Assembly: GCA_024697625.1 (NCBI GenBank)
Contig: JAILFJ010000021.1
Span: 1 to 41,839 of the forward strand
Length of the DNA: 41,839 nt
Direction: 5' to 3'
Origin: Oscillospiraceae bacterium
GTDB taxonomy: Bacteria > Bacillota > Clostridia > Oscillospirales > Oscillospiraceae
Below, piece by piece: positions 7,836 through 19,354 of this stretch (its first letter is position 1; each line of letters begins with the position of its first letter). The notes beneath the pieces were generated by a model. It had not been told where the DNA came from. It did no database searches and worked only from the letters and a program-made list of their open reading frames with translations. Made by a program: the position numbers and the translations under genes.

Positions 7836-8522
7836 ATGGAAGAGACAAGTCATGCGTTGTTTTCAATCGGTCCGCTGGAGGTCACGGGAGCCGTCACAAC
7901 CACGTGGGCGATCATACTGGTACTGACGGTGCTGAGCTGGCTGGCCACAAGGAACATGAAGGAGGTCCCCGGAAAGCTCCAGAATATGGCGGAGATGGCG
8001 GTCGGGAAGCTGCAGAGTTACTTTGAAGGGACGCTGGGGAAGGAACTCTCCGACAAGTACTTCATGATCTTTGCGACGTTCTTCATCTTCATCATCGTGA
8101 GCAACTACTCCGGTCTGCTCCCCGGCGCGGGGCATCTGAAGGCCTTCCATGTGCCGACGACAAGTCTGTCGGTGACGGCGGGCCTGGCGGTGATCGCTTT
8201 CTTTACCACCCATGTGATCGGCGTGAAGGAGCAGCACAGCTTCGGGAAGTATCTGATCAAGACGCTGTCCTCAATGACGCTGCCGCTGTTTTTCCTGGCC
8301 GTCATCGAACAGTTTGTCCGCCCGTTCTCGCTGGCTCTGCGTCTTTACGGCAACATGTACGGCGAAGAGCAGGTCACGGACAACCTGTACAAGATTTTCC
8401 CGCTGGTCGTACCGCTGCTGATGCAGATCCTGAGCCTGCTGTTCTGCATGATCCAGGCCCTGGTCTTCACGATGCTTCTGTCGATCTACGTGACGGAGGC
8501 CGCGGAGAAGGAAGAAAAATAA
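7836..8522 (+). CDS. atpB: ATP synthase F0 subunit a
   Basis: 228 residues, five to six membrane helices. It forms the ion half-channels next to the c-ring. The essential arginine is visible in SLALRLYGNMYGEE (R169), and the C-terminal helix SLLFCMIQALVFTMLLSIYVTEA is typical. A strong GGGAGGTG ribosome site precedes ATG 7836. It is the first gene of the operon; no atpI precedes it. The protein is slightly short compared with many bacterial a subunits, mainly at the N-terminus. Confidence 0.96.
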   Translation: MEETSHALFSIGPLEVTGAVTTTWAIILVLTVLSWLATRNMKEVPGKLQNMAEMAVGKLQSYFEGTLGKELSDKYFMIFATFFIFIIVSNYSGLLPGAGHLKAFHVPTTSLSVTAGLAVIAFFTTHVIGVKEQHSFGKYLIKTLSSMTLPLFFLAVIEQFVRPFSLALRLYGNMYGEEQVTDNLYKIFPLVVPLLMQILSLLFCMIQALVFTMLLSIYVTEAAEKEEK

Positions 8523-8570
8523 GCATTTTCACCTATTCTATTTTCATAAACTATCAGGAGGAATATCATC

Positions 8571-8801
8571 ATGACATCATCCGGAATTATCGCACTCGCA
8601 GCGGCGCTCTGCATCGCCATCAGCACGATTGCCCCCTCGCTTGCGCAGGGCCGCACCGCCAGCAAGGCAATGGAAGCCATCGCAAGACAGCCTGAGGCTG
8701 CGGGCGACATCCGCTCCACGCTGATCCTGTCTCTGGGCCTGATGGAGGCTCTGACCATCTACGGCCTGCTGATCGCCTTTATGCTGGTCTCCAAAATCTG
8801 A
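8571..8801 (+). CDS. atpE: ATP synthase F0 subunit c
   Basis: 76 residues, two helices joined by the polar loop [13 protein letters not shown] that contacts gamma/epsilon. The ion-carrying carboxylate is E59 in [10 protein letters not shown]. By alignment with the Na+-type c subunit of Ilyobacter tartaricus, Q26 and Y64 are kept but the serine after the glutamate is A60, so proton rather than sodium coupling is the better guess. The helix-packing GxGxGxGxG motif of that protein reads TxAxSxAxG here (T19-A21-S23-A25-G27). AGGAGG precedes the ATG. Such short c proteins are otherwise normal. Confidence 0.95.
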   Translation: MTSSGIIALAAALCIAISTIAPSLAQGRTASKAMEAIARQPEAAGDIRSTLILSLGLMEALTIYGLLIAFMLVSKI

Positions 8802-8845
8802 CGCGCCGGCCAGACTGACGACAACGAACAGAGAGGAGACCGTCC

Positions 8846-9271
8846 ATGCTCAGTATCAATCTATCGGAAACGATATGGACAGTCATCAACTTCTTTCTTC
8901 TGTATTTTCTGCTGAAGCATTTTCTGTATGAGCCGGTGATCCGCTTTACGGGAGAGCGCAAGGCGCGCATGGATGCGAAGCTCGCCCTGGAGGCGGATGC
9001 GAAGGCACAGATTGCGGAAAATGAAGAGCGGCTGCTTGCCGAGAAGGAAAAGAGCCGCGAAGAGGCGAAGCGCATGCTCGCCGAGGCCGGGGAAGAGCGT
9101 GAGAAGCGCCGTGCGGCGACGGTCACCGAAGCCCGCGCCAGCGCCGGGAAGCTCCTGAAGGACGGAGAGGCCGAGCTGCTGGAGCGGCGGGAGAAGACCG
9201 CCGGCAAGCTGCACGAGGCGGCGCCCGACATGGCCCGGCTGCTGGCGGAGCGGCTTCTCGGCGAAGAGTAA
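8846..9271 (+). CDS. atpF: ATP synthase F0 subunit b (short)
   Basis: 141 residues, shorter than the usual 155-170. The membrane anchor is at about 8-28 (IWTVINFFLLYFLLKHFLYEPV), then a long, charged alpha-helical segment (about 33-120) for the peripheral stalk. The C-terminus, where ordinary b binds delta, is truncated. The following gene supplies a second b-like segment with its own anchor, so the two probably form a b/b' heterodimer, as in phototrophs and as in the mycobacterial b and b-delta pair. Ribosome site GAGAGGAG precedes ATG 8846. Confidence 0.92.
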   Translation: MLSINLSETIWTVINFFLLYFLLKHFLYEPVIRFTGERKARMDAKLALEADAKAQIAENEERLLAEKEKSREEAKRMLAEAGEEREKRRAATVTEARASAGKLLKDGEAELLERREKTAGKLHEAAPDMARLLAERLLGEE

Positions 9272-9312
9272 CCGGGGAGAGGAAAAACGACAGAAAGGAG
9301 GGATGACCGGAT

Positions 9313-11580
<2,268 letters not shown>

Positions 11581-11592
11581 GGGGGCGAGAGC

Positions 11593-12462
11593 ATGGCAAA
11601 TCTGCGCGCCATACGGACACGCATCAAGAGTGTCGAAAACACCCGCCAGATCACGAAGTCCATGAAGATGGTTGCGGCGGCCAAGCTCCGGAAAACACAG
11701 GCCGCCTTCGCAAGCCTTCGCAGCTACGCGGACGAGAGCCGGGCGCTTCTGGAGACGGTTTCGGCGGCTCCGGATGCCGGCGGCGACAACCCGTACCTGC
11801 AGCCCCACGCGGAGCTCCGGAAGACCTGCTACGTGCTGGTCGTCGGAAACCGCGGCCTCTGCGGGACCTATAACCAGGCGCTGCTGCGCTTCTGTGAGCA
11901 GCGCATGCGCGAGGACGGACGGGAGAGCAGCGTCATCACCTGCGGCCGCTGGGGAAAGGACATGATTGCGGCGGCCGGAATCACGGTGGACCGAAACTAC
12001 GAGATCAGCGACGCCCCGACCCACGAGGAGGCCCTGGAGCTCACCGAGGAGCTGAAGCGGCGCTACCGGGAGGGCGAGGCGGATGAGATTGTCTTCGTCT
12101 ACCAGCACTACCGGACGGTGCTCTCGCAGGTGCCGGACACCGTGCGGCTGCTTCCGCTGGAGCGCCCGGAGGGGAAGGCGGACGAGAACCCCGTGATCTT
12201 TGAGCCGGACAGAGAGACGGTCCTGGACAGCCTCCTGGACCTGTACATCGGCAATACGGTTCACGCGCTGCTTCTGGAGGCGAGAACCGGCGAGCACTCG
12301 GCCCGCATGACGGCGATGACGGCGGCGGCGGACAACACAGAGGAGCTGATCCGCGAGCTGACCCTGGAGCTGAACCATGCGCGCCAGGCGGCCATCACGA
12401 CGGAGATCTCCGAAATCGCAGGCGGCGCCGAAGCACTTCGGAACAACACTGCCGGAGGGTAA
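11593..12462 (+). CDS. atpG: ATP synthase F1 subunit gamma
   Basis: 289 residues, normal length. It is the central rotor shaft. The N-terminal helix MANLRAIRTRIKSVENTRQITKSMKMVAAAKLRK and the C-terminal helix ARMTAMTAAADNTEELIRELTLELNHARQAAITTEISEI are the conserved pair forming the coiled coil inside alpha3beta3. The middle Rossmann-like part has VGNRGLCGTYNQ. It starts 12 bp after the fusion gene behind GGGGGCGAGAG and is followed by atpD after 3 bp. Nothing unusual was seen. Confidence 0.96.
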   Translation: MANLRAIRTRIKSVENTRQITKSMKMVAAAKLRKTQAAFASLRSYADESRALLETVSAAPDAGGDNPYLQPHAELRKTCYVLVVGNRGLCGTYNQALLRFCEQRMREDGRESSVITCGRWGKDMIAAAGITVDRNYEISDAPTHEEALELTEELKRRYREGEADEIVFVYQHYRTVLSQVPDTVRLLPLERPEGKADENPVIFEPDRETVLDSLLDLYIGNTVHALLLEARTGEHSARMTAMTAAADNTEELIRELTLELNHARQAAITTEISEIAGGAEALRNNTAGG

Positions 12463-13851
<1,389 letters not shown>

Positions 13852-13865
13852 CGGGAGGCGCGGAT

Positions 13866-14132
13866 ATGGCGAAATGCTTCAGCCTCCGGGTGATCACGGC
13901 GGAGGGCACGGTGCTGGAGGGACAGGCGGAATACGCCCGGTTTGAGACCGCAGAGGGCTCGGTGGGCGTCCTGGCCGGTCACGCGCCCATGCTGTGCGCC
14001 CTGCCCGAAGGTATCGCCCGCTTCCGTATGGAGGACGGCACGGAGAAACGGGCGGAGCTGAGCTCCGGAATCGCGAACGTGCGTGACAACACCGTGACGG
14101 TCCTCGCCGACCGGGCGACGCTGACGGACTGA
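13866..14132 (+). CDS. atpC: ATP synthase F1 subunit epsilon lacking its C-terminal helical domain
   Basis: 88 residues, against about 130-140 normally. The whole N-terminal beta-sandwich is present (FSLRVITAEGTVLEGQAEYARFETAEGSVGVLAGHAPML ... SSGIANVRDNTVTVLADRA), but the protein ends where the two C-terminal helices should begin. In many bacteria those helices extend into F1 and inhibit ATP hydrolysis, so that brake is absent here. GGGAGG lies 9 bp before ATG 13866. A terminator 40 bp downstream shows this is the real operon end, and no helix-coding frame follows in another phase. Confidence 0.93.
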   Translation: MAKCFSLRVITAEGTVLEGQAEYARFETAEGSVGVLAGHAPMLCALPEGIARFRMEDGTEKRAELSSGIANVRDNTVTVLADRATLTD

Positions 14133-14172
14133 CAGCGACGGACTGAACAGAAAAAACCCGGCAATACGTTTC

Positions 14173-14214
14173 GCAGCAGACACGGGAAAAATCCCATGTC
14201 TGCTGCGTTTTTTT
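14173..14214 (+). terminator. Terminator of the ATP synthase operon
   Basis: A 15-bp stem with one mismatch (GCAGCAGACA-x-GGGA / TCCC-x-TGTCTGCTGC), an AAAA loop and TTTTTTT follow the stop codon of atpC. Confidence 0.93.
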
Positions 14215-14294
14215 ATGATATCATCCCGGAGTCCCCGGACTGCCTCTTATCCCAGGCCGGGGTCTGAAACTGTCCCTGAGAACCCGGCCCTTTC

Positions 14295-15476
14295 TCATCT
14301 CTTCAGAATCAGATTCCGGATCCGCTTTTCGGTCCGGCCGGCGCTGAGGTCACTGAGATCGATGACGGCGATGTCGAGCTCCTCCGCCCGGTTGCGCATG
14401 GCGGCCCCTCCTCGCTCGGCGGTGACGATGGCGGCCTTTGCGATCTGGCCGCCGAAGCGGTCGCGGAGGATCGCCAGCTCGTTCAGGGCTTCGGTCTTCA
14501 CTTCGCAGGTCTTGCAGCTGATGAAGACGGGGGTGACACCCCGTGCGCACATGACGTCCAGCTCGTTGGTGACGGCGTTCTGCTTTTCCTGGCCCTCCCA
14601 GTCGACAATGGCGCTGGTAAGGACCTCGTGAAAGAGCCCGGTGTCAAGACAGACCTTGTAGACGTAGAGCTCCAGGACGCTGCCGACGTCCCGCAGCCAG
14701 GTCCGGATCTGCGCGTCACGGAAGCGGAACGAGACCGATTCCGCCGGTACGATGCGGAGCTCACTGATGAAGCCGATGCGCTCCAGATCCCGGAGCAGAT
14801 CCTCGGGAGCCGAGATCCTGGAGGCGCGCTCGCCCTTCACGGTGTAGGCGCCGCGGACGTCCAGCGGGATGCTGCCGGAGGGGTCCGGCGGGGAAATTCT
14901 CTGAATATAGGTGACGGCCTTCACCCATTCCTTCCGATGCTCGAGGTAGACGGCGAAGAAGGGGAAGATATCGTCCAGATAGCGGTACAGAATTGCGTTA
15001 TCCACCCGGCCGCTGCGCATGGATCCGCCGGCCATCATGAAGCAGTCCTCGACGCTGTAGCGGATGCTGCAGGGCAGGTTGGAGGCGAAGGGAGCGTTCT
15101 GGAGGTCATAGAAGCGGTTGCGCTTCCGGCTGTAGGTGAAGACCGGGATCTTCAGCTCGGCGCAGAGCATCCCCGCCGCGAAGAGAACCGCATCCGTCCC
15201 GCCCGTGATATCCACGGCACAGTCGGGATACTTTGTCACGGTCTGGCGCAGGGTGCGCAGCATGGCGTCCGTGTCATAGATACTGGAGCGGACAAAAATC
15301 AGCTCCGGATTCCGGCCCCGGTGCCGGAAGTAGGCGCGGAGCTTTTTCTGCAGCCTGGCATCCGACGCGACGCCCTCCGGACAGATATACACCACGCGCT
15401 CCGGAAGGAACATATCCACGCCCAGAACGTTCTCGAGCGGACGCTCGTCATACAGTTCGATCAGTGTCTGCATCAT
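14295..15476 (-). CDS. DUF1887 CARF-domain nuclease, Card1/Can2-like, without CRISPR
   Basis: 393 residues from ATG 15476 (GGGAGG, 6 bp of T, ATGATG). The N-terminal half is a CARF-like Rossmann domain opening with ELYDERPLENVLG and holding the ligand-loop motif DITGGTD (89-95). The C-terminal half (about 255-393) is PD-(D/E)XK-like: E269 in GSVLELYVY, D307 in NELDV, and K322 in FISCK. The acid usual two positions before the lysine is S320; E325 or E329 could replace it. Card1 and Can2, type III CRISPR effectors, are activated by cyclic tetra-adenylate and cut DNA/RNA; whether that applies to this standalone member is unknown. No CRISPR array, cas gene or cyclase is in the window. It has its own promoter across an inverted repeat. 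It could serve in defence or in damage signalling. Confidence 0.85.
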   Translation of the reverse strand: MMQTLIELYDERPLENVLGVDMFLPERVVYICPEGVASDARLQKKLRAYFRHRGRNPELIFVRSSIYDTDAMLRTLRQTVTKYPDCAVDITGGTDAVLFAAGMLCAELKIPVFTYSRKRNRFYDLQNAPFASNLPCSIRYSVEDCFMMAGGSMRSGRVDNAILYRYLDDIFPFFAVYLEHRKEWVKAVTYIQRISPPDPSGSIPLDVRGAYTVKGERASRISAPEDLLRDLERIGFISELRIVPAESVSFRFRDAQIRTWLRDVGSVLELYVYKVCLDTGLFHEVLTSAIVDWEGQEKQNAVTNELDVMCARGVTPVFISCKTCEVKTEALNELAILRDRFGGQIAKAAIVTAERGGAAMRNRAEELDIAVIDLSDLSAGRTEKRIRNLILKR

Positions 15477-15485
15477 AAAAAACCT

Positions 15486-15534
15486 CCCGCGCTGTTCTGC
15501 ATGCAGTATAGCACACAACAGCGCGGGATAACAA
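15486..15534 (-). promoter_or_regulatory. CARF nuclease promoter embedded in an inverted repeat
   Basis: On the minus strand: -35 TTGTTA (15529-15534), 18-bp spacer, -10 TATACT (15505-15510). Perfect 11-bp arms CCCGCGCTGTT / AACAGCGCGGG (15517-15527 and 15486-15496) flank the -10 with 20 bp between; the downstream arm touches the GGGAGG ribosome site. The likely reading is an operator for a dimeric repressor. Confidence 0.65.
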
Positions 15535-15552
15535 GTGCCATATACGGGATGT

Positions 15553-15581
15553 GCACGATAAGACGGAGCGCCTTATCGTGC
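15553..15581 (-). terminator. Hairpin after gdpD, no T-run
   Basis: A perfect 10-bp stem GCACGATAAG/CTTATCGTGC with 9-base loop, 8 bp beyond the gdpD stop. No T-run follows on the minus strand, so it may stabilise the mRNA end instead of terminating. Confidence 0.5.
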
Positions 15582-15588
15582 CGGAGGA

Positions 15589-16329
15589 TCAGGCCTTCTT
15601 TGAGGCCAGCCAGCCGAGGGGAACGCCGGGGTAATTGGTGATGATGCCCTCGATGTCCCAGGCATAGAGCTTCTCAAGGCCGGCCATGTCGTTGACGGTC
15701 CAGACGTTGATCTGGATGCCGTTGGCCTTGCAGTCGGCGACATTCTCGTCGTTCAGACGGGCGACGGGCGGATGATAGCACTGGAAGCCTGCGGCTTTGC
15801 AGTAAGCGCCGGGGAAGACCTTGACCCCGCTCTCGTGCTCCACCAGAGCGCCGAGCCGGACGTAGTCCGGGACGATCTCCTTCATGCGGGTCATGCTGAA
15901 GTGGTTGAAGGAGGAGAAGAGGACCTTCTTTTCCAGACCGTATTTCACGATCATGTCCCAGGTCTTCCGCTCGATGTCGGGGTAGTAGGTGTTGTCGGTC
16001 TTGATCTCGATGTTCGTGACGAGGTCCTGGGTCGCGGCCCATTCGCAGTATTCCTCAAAAGCCGGGACCTTCTCCGGGGCGTATCTGTCGCTCCAGAGCT
16101 TCGCCGCGTTATGGCTGCGGACCTCCTGATAGCTCAGGTCGCAGATCCGGCCGCTTCCGTCGGTCGTGCGGTCAAGGGTCTCATCGTGGTGGACGACCAG
16201 GACACCGTCCCGCGTCAGGTGTACGTCGAGCTCGATGCCGTCGGTGCCGAGCTCCGCCGCCTTGCGGAAAGCGAGCATGGTGTTCTCGGGATATGCGCCG
16301 CTGTAGCCGCGGTGGGCATATACTTTCAT
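15589..16329 (-). CDS. Glycerophosphodiester phosphodiesterase, cytoplasmic
   Basis: 246 residues, typical of compact GDPD/UgpQ proteins, which hydrolyse glycerophosphodiesters to glycerol phosphate and an alcohol. Catalytic and metal residues are visible: H6-R7-G8, E16 in PENT, E33 and D35 in GIELDVHLTRDG, H48-D49 in VVHHDETLDRTTDG. A TIM barrel is expected. There is no signal peptide, so it acts inside the cell. It lies 39 bp after the large TRAP permease on the same strand, apparently the last gene of that operon, which suggests TRAP system 1 brings in its substrate or a related anion. ATG 16329. Confidence 0.93.
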   Translation of the reverse strand: MKVYAHRGYSGAYPENTMLAFRKAAELGTDGIELDVHLTRDGVLVVHHDETLDRTTDGSGRICDLSYQEVRSHNAAKLWSDRYAPEKVPAFEEYCEWAATQDLVTNIEIKTDNTYYPDIERKTWDMIVKYGLEKKVLFSSFNHFSMTRMKEIVPDYVRLGALVEHESGVKVFPGAYCKAAGFQCYHPPVARLNDENVADCKANGIQINVWTVNDMAGLEKLYAWDIEGIITNYPGVPLGWLASKKA

Positions 16330-16368
16330 GAAAGGCAGTCTCCTTATGTCAGTCAGTAATCGGCCGGA

Positions 16369-17655
16369 TCAGTAAATCAGATTCGGCAGCAGCAGGGAGA
16401 TACCGGGGATGTAGGTGATGAGCAGCAGTGCAATGATCAGGGCGAGAATGAAGGGCTGAACCTCGCGGATAAACTCGGACATCTTGGAGCCGGTGATGGA
16501 GACGCAGGTGAACATCATGGAACCGAAGGGCGGGGTCAGACCGCCGATCATGATGTTGACGTTGACGACGATGCCGAAGTGGACAAGGTCGATGCCTGCG
16601 GCCTTCACAAGGGGAACCATCAGGGGCGCCAGAATGATGAGCGCCGCACCTCCCTCCAGGAACATGCCCATGACCAGAAGGGCGACGTTCAGGATCAGGA
16701 GGATCAGGTACTTGTTGCTGGCGATGCCGCTGACGGACCTGAGCAGGGTGTTGGGGATGTTCTCCCAGGTGAGGTAGTAGCCGAAGAGGTTCGCCGCGAC
16801 GATGATCAGCATGACGGTGCAGGTGCCGGCGATGGTCTCTCTGAAGACGGGGATGAAGTGCTCCTTCTTCAGACCCTTGTACACGAACTTGCCGATGATG
16901 AAGCAGTAGAGGATGCCCACGCCGCCGGCCTCGGTCGGGGTGAAGAGGCCCATGCGCATGCCCATGATGATGCCGAGGGGGAAGAACAGGGCCCAGAAGG
17001 AATCCAGCGCCTGCTTCGCGATGACCTTGCCGCTGGCGCGTGTATCACGGCTGGGCGCATAGCCGCGCTTCTTTGCGATGATGTGCACGGTGACCATCAG
17101 GGCGAGAGCCATGACAAAGCCGGGGATATAGCCGGCGGCAAAGAGCTTGCCGACGGAGGCACCCGCGATCAGACCGTAGACGATCAGGTTGATGCCGGGC
17201 GGGATGATCGGCGTGATGCAGGAGGAGGCGGCGGTGATGGCGGCCGAGAACCCGGTCCCGTAGCCGCGCTTCTCCATCTCGGGCACCAGCATCTTGCACT
17301 CCATGGCGGCGTCCGCGTTGGCCGAGCCGGAGCAGCCGCCCATCAGCATGCTGAGCAGGACGTTGATCTGGGCCAGACCGCCGGGCCGGTGCCCGGTCAG
17401 CGCGTCCGCGAAGGCCATCAGCTTGTCGCTCATGCCGGCGTAGTTCATGATGGAACCGGCCATGATGAAGAAGGGGATCGCCAGGAAGGGGAAGGACTGG
17501 GTGGAGGTGATGAACTTCTGCAGAAGCAGATAGGCCTTGGAGGTGGTGTCAATGAAGGTGAAGAAGTACAGGGTTCCGGCCATCAGGGCATAAGCAATGG
17601 GGATGCCGGTAAAATACAGCACCAGGGCGATGATAATCGGCAGATACATTGTCAT
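16369..17655 (-). CDS. TRAP transporter 1, large permease (DctM type)
   Basis: 428 residues, about 11-12 membrane segments, normal length. It is the ion-coupled transport subunit of a tripartite ATP-independent periplasmic system. The family motif GGCSGSANADAAMECKMLVPEMEKRGY and the paired GxxTPPFGSMMF segment are present. It lies 6 bp after the small permease and belongs to the order binding protein, small permease, large permease, gdpD. It is clearly related to the large permease of system 2 (shared LMGGCSGSANAD and LNVALLVMGMFLEGGAALIILAPL segments). Confidence 0.95.
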   Translation of the reverse strand: MTMYLPIIIALVLYFTGIPIAYALMAGTLYFFTFIDTTSKAYLLLQKFITSTQSFPFLAIPFFIMAGSIMNYAGMSDKLMAFADALTGHRPGGLAQINVLLSMLMGGCSGSANADAAMECKMLVPEMEKRGYGTGFSAAITAASSCITPIIPPGINLIVYGLIAGASVGKLFAAGYIPGFVMALALMVTVHIIAKKRGYAPSRDTRASGKVIAKQALDSFWALFFPLGIIMGMRMGLFTPTEAGGVGILYCFIIGKFVYKGLKKEHFIPVFRETIAGTCTVMLIIVAANLFGYYLTWENIPNTLLRSVSGIASNKYLILLILNVALLVMGMFLEGGAALIILAPLMVPLVKAAGIDLVHFGIVVNVNIMIGGLTPPFGSMMFTCVSITGSKMSEFIREVQPFILALIIALLLITYIPGISLLLPNLIY

Positions 17656-17661
17656 GGCGGG

Positions 17662-18156
17662 TCATACCTCCTTCTTCTGACGGCCGAAGAGGTGGCGGAT
17701 ATCCTCCCAGCAGTGGACCAGGGAATAGATCGCCATCAGGCCGAAGCCCAGAGTCAGGGCGGCGTAGAGGTAGTTCACCGAGATCTTCAGGATGGGCATG
17801 GTCTTGGCCCTGGAGGACCGGATGAACAGCACGCTGAGATAGGTGACATAGCTGTTCAAGACGAGGATCACGATATCGGTCAGGAAGTGCACGATCTCGC
17901 GCGCCTTCACCGGCAGACGTTCCACCAGCAGGTCGACGCCGACGTGCTGCCGGGTGCGAAGACACCAGGCGGCTCCGACGAAGACGGTATAGACAAAACA
18001 GCTGGTGGCGACTTCCTCGACCCATGCGATGGGCTTGTTGAAGAAATAGCGCGAAAAGACGTTGACGACAACCAGCACCATGGTTACGGCAAACATCGAA
18101 CCTGCAAACCAGGCGTCCAGGTTCTTCAGAATGCGCTTGCCAAGACTTTCTTTCAA
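17662..18156 (-). CDS. TRAP transporter 1, small permease (DctQ type)
   Basis: 164 residues, four membrane helices, with the family signatures NVFSRYFFNKPIAWVEEVATSCFVYTVFVGAAWCLRTRQHVGVDLL. I prefer the TTG start at 18156: AAGAAGG lies about 11 bp upstream and the product then opens MKESLGKRILKNLDAW, aligning with MKKKSLAVRILTNLDA of system 2. The GTG at 18168, four codons earlier, overlaps the ribosome site. A stable hairpin separates it from the binding-protein gene upstream. Confidence 0.9.
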   Translation of the reverse strand: MKESLGKRILKNLDAWFAGSMFAVTMVLVVVNVFSRYFFNKPIAWVEEVATSCFVYTVFVGAAWCLRTRQHVGVDLLVERLPVKAREIVHFLTDIVILVLNSYVTYLSVLFIRSSRAKTMPILKISVNYLYAALTLGFGLMAIYSLVHCWEDIRHLFGRQKKEV

Positions 18157-18187
18157 GGCTTGCAGCACCTTCTTTCGTTAGAATCGT

Positions 18188-18223
18188 CAGACGCCTGCCG
18201 CGGATACCGCGGCAGGACGTCTG
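18188..18223 (-). promoter_or_regulatory. Intergenic hairpin between TRAP 1 binding protein and permease genes
   Basis: CAGACG-CCTGCCGCGG pairs with CCGCGGCAGG-CGTCTG across ATA, with one bulged base. No T-run follows on the minus strand. It is placed to protect the binding-protein message and lower permease expression. Confidence 0.65.
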
Positions 18224-18261
18224 AAATGGGCTTTTAGATGTTCAGATGTGGTGCGAGAGAA

Positions 18262-19293
18262 TCACGCGGCGTTGGCTGCGTCATACTCGGCGACCAGGGC
18301 CTGGAGCTGGGGGATGAAGCCTTCGGTGACACCGTCTTCGGCGACCATGCGGTCATACTCCGGCTGCATGACAGCGCGGAAGGCCTCGACGTCGACATCG
18401 TTGAAGTGGCAGCCCTGCTCGGCCTCGAGCTTCTCCATGGTGCTCTGGAAGTTGTCGTCGGTGAACTGGGTCAGCTCGGCAGCACCATAGGTGAACTCTT
18501 CTTGGATGATGTCACGGTACTCTTCGGGGATGCCGTTCCACACATCGATGTTGATGTAGGCGCCGCAGGTTCCGATCAGGTGGTTGGTGAAGGACATCTG
18601 CTTGGCGACCTCGGCGGAGCCGTTGGTGGAGTAGGCGTTCATGTTGCCTTCCAGACCGTCAACAACACCCTGCTGCACAGCGGAGATGGTCTCGCCGAAA
18701 GGCATGGCGGTCGGGGTGGCACCCATGGCGGTGAGGCAGTTGATGTACATGGAGCTGTTGGGAACGCGGATCTTCATGCCCTTCATGTCATCGGGGGTGA
18801 CGATGACCTTGTTGGTCTGCATGCAGCGGAGACCGACGTTGAAGTCGAGGGCGAGGACGTGGATGCCGTAGTTGTCCTCAATGTCCTGGCAGAGCGCCTT
18901 GACAACGTCGGACTGGCACACATAGGAGTACTCCTGAAGGTTGGAGTACAGCATCGGGGCGATCAGAGCTTCAAAGTTGATGTTGTAGTCGGCCAGGTAG
19001 GAGGGATCTTCGCAGGCGATCCAGTTGGAGCCGTCAACGACCTGCTGGAGGTTGTCCTTGTAGACGGCGAGCTGGCTGGAACCGTAGGTCTGGATCTCGA
19101 CAGCACCGCCGGTGCGGTCGTAAATGCGCTGGGCAACCTGTTCCATCTCGACGGTGAGCTGCTCGGTCGGGGCAAAGACGTGGCTGAGCTTGAGGACAAT
19201 GTGATAGTCGTCCGCTGCGGAAGCGGTGAAGCCGCCGATGCAGAGCGCGAAGACCATCACGAGCGCGAGGGTGAGAGTGATGACTTTCTTCAT
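18262..19293 (-). CDS. TRAP transporter 1, substrate-binding protein (DctP type)
   Basis: 343 residues. Signal peptide 1-26 (LALVMVFALCIGGFTASA), with no lipobox in the usual place. The mature part has the DctP pattern DDMKGMKIRVPNSSMYINCLTAMGATPTAMPFGETISAVQQGVVDGLEG; the Arg of KIRVP normally grips a carboxylate (or other anion) ligand. The region where many DctP proteins have GGERELLEQVQxGxLD differs here and in system 2 (DNLQQVVDGSNWIACEDPS), so the two form a subgroup. GGAGG lies 6 bp before ATG 19293. Promoter and regulator lie immediately upstream. Ligand not readable; the gdpD in the operon suggests a phosphodiester-like anion. Confidence 0.94.
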   Translation of the reverse strand: MKKVITLTLALVMVFALCIGGFTASAADDYHIVLKLSHVFAPTEQLTVEMEQVAQRIYDRTGGAVEIQTYGSSQLAVYKDNLQQVVDGSNWIACEDPSYLADYNINFEALIAPMLYSNLQEYSYVCQSDVVKALCQDIEDNYGIHVLALDFNVGLRCMQTNKVIVTPDDMKGMKIRVPNSSMYINCLTAMGATPTAMPFGETISAVQQGVVDGLEGNMNAYSTNGSAEVAKQMSFTNHLIGTCGAYINIDVWNGIPEEYRDIIQEEFTYGAAELTQFTDDNFQSTMEKLEAEQGCHFNDVDVEAFRAVMQPEYDRMVAEDGVTEGFIPQLQALVAEYDAANAA

Positions 19294-19305
19294 GGTTTCC
19301 TCCTG

Positions 19306-19328
19306 TTAAATTTTTGCTTAAATTTTTG
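19306..19328 (-). repeat. 11-bp direct repeat in the TRAP 1 leader
   Basis: TTAAATTTTTG occurs exactly at 19306-19316 and 19318-19328 (period 12), between the promoter and the ribosome site of the binding-protein gene. The related GCTTAAA...TTTG sequence recurs at 19458-19470 in front of the divergent LacI gene. Confidence 0.6.
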
Positions 19329-19354
19329 AAATCGTCAACAGATTTCTTGACTGA

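Noticed and set aside
16579..18237. Long + strand frame across TRAP 1 permease genes, and similar ones across TRAP 2 and 3
   Set aside because: Composition (His, Asp, Gly, Gln-rich) is that of permease genes read backwards; no ribosome site or motif.
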